64,000 nt of DNA, from the NCBI GenBank assembly GCA_017467185.1, contig JAFTSS010000028.1, positions 90,402-154,401 of the forward strand, written 5' to 3'. Position numbers and translations under genes: made by a program. A model generated the notes under the pieces. The model saw only the letters and a program-made list of their open reading frames with translations, was not told the DNA's origin and did no database searches. This DNA comes from Paludibacteraceae bacterium. Its GTDB lineage: Bacteria > Bacteroidota > Bacteroidia > Bacteroidales > Paludibacteraceae. Of this stretch, positions 61,301 through 64,000 are shown in pieces. Each line of letters begins with the position of its first letter. Positions within the stretch are counted from its first letter, which is position 1.

Positions 61301-63853
61301 GTTGAAGATGGTCATTACTTCCCAGTATATCATCAGGGAACCAATGTAAATACTTCATATTCGTTGCCTTTATGTTTTAGTGCCTTGCATCCAGATATTC
61401 CTTTTACCTCTTCAAATAGTGCAGAAGTCTATCCATATCTGATTAAAAATACATCGGCTTTGCAATATTCTCGTTCAGGCGATTATGCTTTACGTTTTTA
61501 TCGTAAATATGATTCTAAATCAGGAGCTATATTAGTTTTGCCTGCAATAGAAGAAGATTTTACAGATCGTCAATTAACATTTTGGATGCGTTCGGTCTAT
61601 CATTCGTTGTCAACGGATAATTTAACTGTTACACATATTGGTAAAAATTATGCTCGTAAAATTACGGTTGGAACGATGACAGATCCAGCAGATCCTAATT
61701 CGTTTGAGCCTTTGGCTGTAGTTGAATATCCTTATGTTTCAGGCTTATTAACTTCATCGGATAAGGCTTCAGATGACCCAAATGGTTACAAATATTGGGT
61801 GAAATGTGCTGTGCCTTTAGCAGATGCAAAAGGTAAATATATAGCATTTAAGAATGATAGTTACGATGATAAAGAATATAACAATATTTATATTGATGAT
61901 ATTGAGATAACTAAATTTAGCTGTGTTACACCAAATGGAGTTTTTGTTGATTCGATTAGGTCAACTTCGGCTAATATTAAAGTTGCTATTGATAACTTGT
62001 CGGAAGGTTTTGAATTGCAATATTCTACAGATAAACTATTTATTGACGACATAGTAACTAAAACAGTTAAGACTTTACCAACGACAATTGTAAATCTTAC
62101 GTCATCAACGACGTATTATGTTAGAGTACGATCAATCTGTTCTAATGCAGAAAAATCGGCATGGTCAATGCCTGTTCAGTTTACAACCGCAGAGGCTATT
62201 CGATTTACATGCGATTTTGAAGATTATACAAATGGTACGTGGGTACGAGCTTCAGCTCCATTGCTTGATGAAAAATTTAATAATTCATTGTTGGAGTTTA
62301 CTTATATGAGTACCACTTCTGATAATGGTTGGACTCTTAATGATGGGTTGTTTGATAAAGGAAAATTCTCTTCGCCTCACATATCTGCGCCATTGAGTTA
62401 TACATATAAGTATTGGTTATTTTCTCCATTTATAGAATTGCCTAAAACAACAAAATTGAGTCTTATTTTTGATTTGGCATTAACTGCAAAAAACAGTAAA
62501 AATCCAGTTTTTGAGGCAGATAGTATTTATTGTGACGATAAATTTGCTGTTGTTATATCTGATGACTTTGGTCAAACTTGGAAGCGAGAGAATGCTACTA
62601 TTTGGGGGGTAGATACTGATGATTATGTCTATAATAATATTTCATCTACAGGGGAACAGGTTGTGATAGACCTCGCAAAATATGCTGGTAAGTCAATTCA
62701 GATTGCCTTTTATGTAGGTTCGACCGAAGCAGGTTCGCAGTCTGAGATACATATTGATAACATACATGTAAATACATTTATTGAGAAGAATATAGATTTA
62801 ACTCTTTGTAATGCAGGATATTATTCTTATGGTCAGCATGATTTTTATGCAGATAGTCTCAATGTGGGATTAAATTCGTTGTTGATAATTGAAAAATCAA
62901 CAACAACTGCATCTGATGTATATAATTATTTTGATATTACTGTTCTTCCTGAGTTGAGAGAGGAGTTAGATGTAACTATTTGTGAGGGGGATGTATATCA
63001 ACGAGCAGGATTCCCAGCTCTAACTCAAGCCGGTTGTTATAAGCAGAAACTTACATCTTCGGATGGTTGCGACTCTGTTTTTGTCTTAAATTTATCATTG
63101 ACACCTTCAATGCGGACAGTTTTTGTTGATACGATTTGTTCGGGAAGTTCTGTTATTTGGAATGGAAAAGAATATGATAAAACAGGAGTCTATATTGATA
63201 CACTTGTCTCTAATATTACGCATTGTGACTCTATTGTTACGTTTGTCTTAAATGTGAGAAATGCAATTCGCGTTGAGCAATATAGGAATATTTGTTATGG
63301 TGATGGTTATCAGTTTGGAACACAGTATATAGATAAGACTGGAACTTATGTAGAAACATTTACATTTGGTGAAGGTTGTGATTCTATTGTAACGCTTCAT
63401 GCTACGGTGTTGCCCGATTATCGTCAGACCATTAACGAGACAATAATAGAGGGAGAACGCTATAATGATAATGGTTTTGTCGGGTTATTTGAGTCTGGAC
63501 AATATATTTTGCCTTTGAAATCTGTTGATGATTGCGATTCAACAATAACATTGAATTTAAAAGTTATCAAGGCTGAAGAGGTGGCGGTTCAGAATGTTGT
63601 TGTAGATGAATTAAGTATTGTGCCAAATCCTGTAGCAGCTGGAGATAATATTTATTTGTTGGGTTATGAGGAAATTGAAGATGATGATTTATTAGTTGTT
63701 GACATGTTTGATTTGACTGGACAATTAGTATTTACTAATCAGTATGTAGATTTCCCTATTGTGATAAAAACTCCATTCGAATCCGGGGTTTATATAGTGA
63801 GGATTATTATAGAAGATTCATATATTCATCAAGAAAAAATTATTGTGAAATAG
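55388..63853 (+). CDS. Giant T9SS-exported surface protein, nine adhesin modules (paralogue 4)
   Basis: A 2821-residue exported protein from the ATG at 55388. The frame is open from 55277, but that earlier part lies in the upstream terminator and promoter, while 55388 begins a good signal peptide (WLRISVVLFALFASLSLSSQ). It is collinear with the preceding gene: ESFENGISADW, FPYYEKFDF, YPYKVDFE, LPYIENFDN, ENFDSYGTGVG, LPFTENFDR, YPYVCTFED, LFDFEVEDGH, then FTCDFEDYTNG, with FN3-like modules between. Four GCDS repeats lie at nt about 62960-63560 and a T9SS type A domain ends the protein (LSIVPNP ... GVYIVRIIIED). With the preceding gene it forms a tandem pair. Adhesion or surface-layer function is inferred from domain type. 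Confidence 0.88.
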   Translation: MLKYWLRISVVLFALFASLSLSSQEYRRVLLESFENGISADWTQEKVVGDCNWVEENANFGFPNTIFDGKKRLVFRNNTNVTTKSKTRLVLPSMDLSNLYQPILVFAHAQDAWMGDFDTLKILYRNSPDSRWVELKVFDKVISNWQVDTVRLIGVSHNYQIAFEATDNLGRGIVIDNVEIRTTPNCVVPYSLYVSNLSTESATINWLGAFDAESFVMKVSSVPLSVEQLNSDTLVADVVDTLLADVWDFNLDGLNVNSEYYCYLRSNCYGESSDWSEEFVFKTSNVLEFPYYEKFDFESTSKEVTYMTGWYTFGSNAAPYVNTCTSVPKYQASVDTTFALCFNGEYACIPNVPLAPASYSYAALPKLEDVEDLSLLQLSFNTIRYFPNKSERFSLIVGVMSDPLDLSTLIPIDTIDVKSKYLFEEFVVSLENYKGEGRFIALVSYFYQSNLFVLDNLKIGYRPKVSKVSFDYKIQSATSLQLFFDKKYAKYEVIASSQPLTEDKLDVATNVVRCEIQDKGVINGLNSASYVYLYARALSGSDKGEWTTYPKLVRMPAKIDKYPYKVDFEIKTSDATTFYNPMEGIRKSIDRLSNDVLFLSNYSDYPICSNTFYTSSSTPLKSRSPYELRLYSDVSIGVKMAAVMPEMLDVKNTRVTFFAGKHMTSSYYASVFYVGVMSDPSDFSSIYPIDTVVIDDFEYKYLEYELDKYEDKGKFFVIYIDPASLQGKSYNEVYIDDVRFTYIPTCKTPDEFNVEYTEDPSKVKLSWNVKGASAWNVRLSEYECDYDSLYVDQIFNNYLYDITVTSNSIQFSNLKFPKMRYYYWVQPICGNEVGEWSQVNYFDTKCYERSALPYIENFDNPLYSTASNVAGFTIPCITTQQIYYSGRYFPYLTNSESMSGENALYMAKYADWHPMGTNLYIALPKMMDDINKLQITFKVYANDSKQPLKVGVMTDQLDSANIETVAIVKSKIYREWVEHIVTFDKYTGTGEYIAISTGDSWSSRSGIYIDDIEVDYIDKCRRIENVDVLDFDDKSVTLKWVNDANNQWRVLFATEELTSEQLLNPTLNDTIALIDTVGSTRCVIEGLMEHTEYFVYVQSICGVENSRWSNPISFTTACSIVDVAQLGVENFDSYGTGVGKSPSCYTVGNMTGATSSYIPYCSTSYKYSGAASLCFYSTSAKNGAYAIMPRIDISDISLLRLKLWASAGKSNASNEHARSLIVGIITNPTDFSTLVVIDTLNLQNEFQQYEVYFDEYECDYNGEKGKYVIFLSDFEKTNYAYIDDVCLDTIPECVARFDVETIGADSIGLKFLDDSISYQLKYSTEKCDTSLLNIESLPMLMVNDKNFVVRNLDYNTTYYFYARAICGDGYGEWSNFVEAHTICYDNLQLPFTENFDRNKTVGSGALPDCWYTFYNSTSTTYPYVTNSYSASGENSLYMYSAYTGESYLVSQAFDVDDLSKCQVSFKLRPKTKDKKHVLIVGAVSDLGEFEPIDTIEINLSTLDFVKKIVSFESYRGSAKHVAFKLDYDLSGSSVTVYLDDIVVEEIPKCARPDYFKFEGYTDKSIALSFVHKGAESYEVKYGHKGFDYTNAGLVINVKDTFVMVSNLDFDTEYDFYVRAKCNSVDFSDWVYAGSCATIAEAVSVYPYVCTFEDTNENNKWRFAQENQANQWVIGVDTAYVVSDSLNNGNKGLFISKDGGLSAQYEHSTSYSWAYRHIYLGEGVYRISYDWTCHGEQNSDYVRVGMLPISSYFESGSNKVIAQDGSSVSMTYTKANQPLGWIELSAEVQGSSSSVYYRLNMSDTTKVLAKQWSHEDITLIVTPDKVGYYNLIAYWKNDNSGGEYAEKRSAIIDNISVSKDVCNLPISLEVTSLEANSVTLEWQPLGSEISDTYEIVVLSEDLDVDTVHQEQIVQCKQVEATSITLDSLEGNTQYFVYVRSVCTKNNYSIWTEPIAFTTYCNPLPIDTLFDFEVEDGHYFPVYHQGTNVNTSYSLPLCFSALHPDIPFTSSNSAEVYPYLIKNTSALQYSRSGDYALRFYRKYDSKSGAILVLPAIEEDFTDRQLTFWMRSVYHSLSTDNLTVTHIGKNYARKITVGTMTDPADPNSFEPLAVVEYPYVSGLLTSSDKASDDPNGYKYWVKCAVPLADAKGKYIAFKNDSYDDKEYNNIYIDDIEITKFSCVTPNGVFVDSIRSTSANIKVAIDNLSEGFELQYSTDKLFIDDIVTKTVKTLPTTIVNLTSSTTYYVRVRSICSNAEKSAWSMPVQFTTAEAIRFTCDFEDYTNGTWVRASAPLLDEKFNNSLLEFTYMSTTSDNGWTLNDGLFDKGKFSSPHISAPLSYTYKYWLFSPFIELPKTTKLSLIFDLALTAKNSKNPVFEADSIYCDDKFAVVISDDFGQTWKRENATIWGVDTDDYVYNNISSTGEQVVIDLAKYAGKSIQIAFYVGSTEAGSQSEIHIDNIHVNTFIEKNIDLTLCNAGYYSYGQHDFYADSLNVGLNSLLIIEKSTTTASDVYNYFDITVLPELREELDVTICEGDVYQRAGFPALTQAGCYKQKLTSSDGCDSVFVLNLSLTPSMRTVFVDTICSGSSVIWNGKEYDKTGVYIDTLVSNITHCDSIVTFVLNVRNAIRVEQYRNICYGDGYQFGTQYIDKTGTYVETFTFGEGCDSIVTLHATVLPDYRQTINETIIEGERYNDNGFVGLFESGQYILPLKSVDDCDSTITLNLKVIKAEEVAVQNVVVDELSIVPNPVAAGDNIYLLGYEEIEDDDLLVVDMFDLTGQLVFTNQYVDFPIVIKTPFESGVYIVRIIIEDSYIHQEKIIVK

Positions 63854-64000
63854 TTGTTGATGTAAATTCAAAATCGAAGTGCAAAATTTTTAGATTTATA
63901 TTGACGCCAGTCAATCAAACTTTGAAAAAACCCGCGGGTTTGCCAAGCGGCTGGGGGCGCGCAGCCCCCAAAGAGCGTAAAATGTAGAGTTAATAAGCAA
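63854..64000 (+). other. Intergenic tail with GC-rich palindromes
   Basis: After the giant gene there is about 70 bases of AT-rich sequence, then a sharply GC-rich stretch. It holds the palindrome AACCCGCGGGTT (63929-63940) and a hairpin GGGGGC, loop GCGCA, GCCCCC (63953-63969). No T run follows directly, so it is not a classical terminator. The composition is unlike the rest of the window and may mark the edge of a dispersed repeat. No gene is visible up to the edge. Confidence 0.6.

Overview
The window looks like the chromosome of a member of the Bacteroidota, most likely order Bacteroidales. It is AT-rich. Most intergenic regions carry the Bacteroidota-type promoter (TTTG, about 20 bases, then TAnnTTTG), and many genes encode secreted proteins ending in a type IX secretion (T9SS) type A sorting domain. 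SecA has the long Bacteroidota form, and an ATP-type PEP carboxykinase and a GGGtGRT-family gene are present. The genus cannot be fixed from the sequence alone. Every supported gene lies on the + strand.

Layout. 1-8084: 3' part of a giant surface protein, cut by the window edge. 8.3-18.5 kb: mostly housekeeping genes (pckA, a small secreted carbohydrate-binding-like protein, the YifB/ComM ATPase, a membrane-anchored coiled-coil protein, greA, a HIT hydrolase, tRNA-Met, an MFS transporter) and an Omp28-type secreted protein. 18.7-22 kb: secA. 22.2-37.3 kb: an apparent three-gene operon of T9SS surface proteins (2934, 1027 and 1067 aa). 37.4-43.7 kb: an MnmC-like methyltransferase, a TldE/PmbA-like protein, a multidomain esterase-like/PHP protein with a premature stop, and an unrecognised secreted protein. 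44.0-45.9 kb: a NifU-like scaffold gene paired with a GGGtGRT gene. 45.9-46.6 kb: a decayed zone with palindromic repeats, a frameshifted DUF4143-type ATPase remnant and a 245-bp MITE-like element. 46.7-63.9 kb: two more giant surface proteins in tandem, then a GC-rich palindromic tail.

The dominant theme is a family of four giant paralogues (about 2,820-2,930 aa, the first incomplete) that fill more than half of the window. Each has a signal peptide, nine cleaved-adhesin/choice-of-anchor-J-like modules alternating with fibronectin III-like modules, a four-repeat stalk with a GCDS motif, and a T9SS sorting domain. Module order is collinear among paralogues, so whole-gene duplication is more likely than module shuffling. 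The two 1-kilo-residue proteins of the operon share the GCDS stalk and a second common domain. Together these probably build a cell-surface adhesin or matrix layer exported by SecA/Sec and then T9SS.

A second theme is a set of short repeats (7-mers of the CTCAACT type, 10-mers of the AATGCACAAT type, a 9-mer array, small palindromes). They sit between genes and also inside coding sequences, where they add in-frame peptides to the MnmC-like protein, the MFS transporter and a signal peptide.
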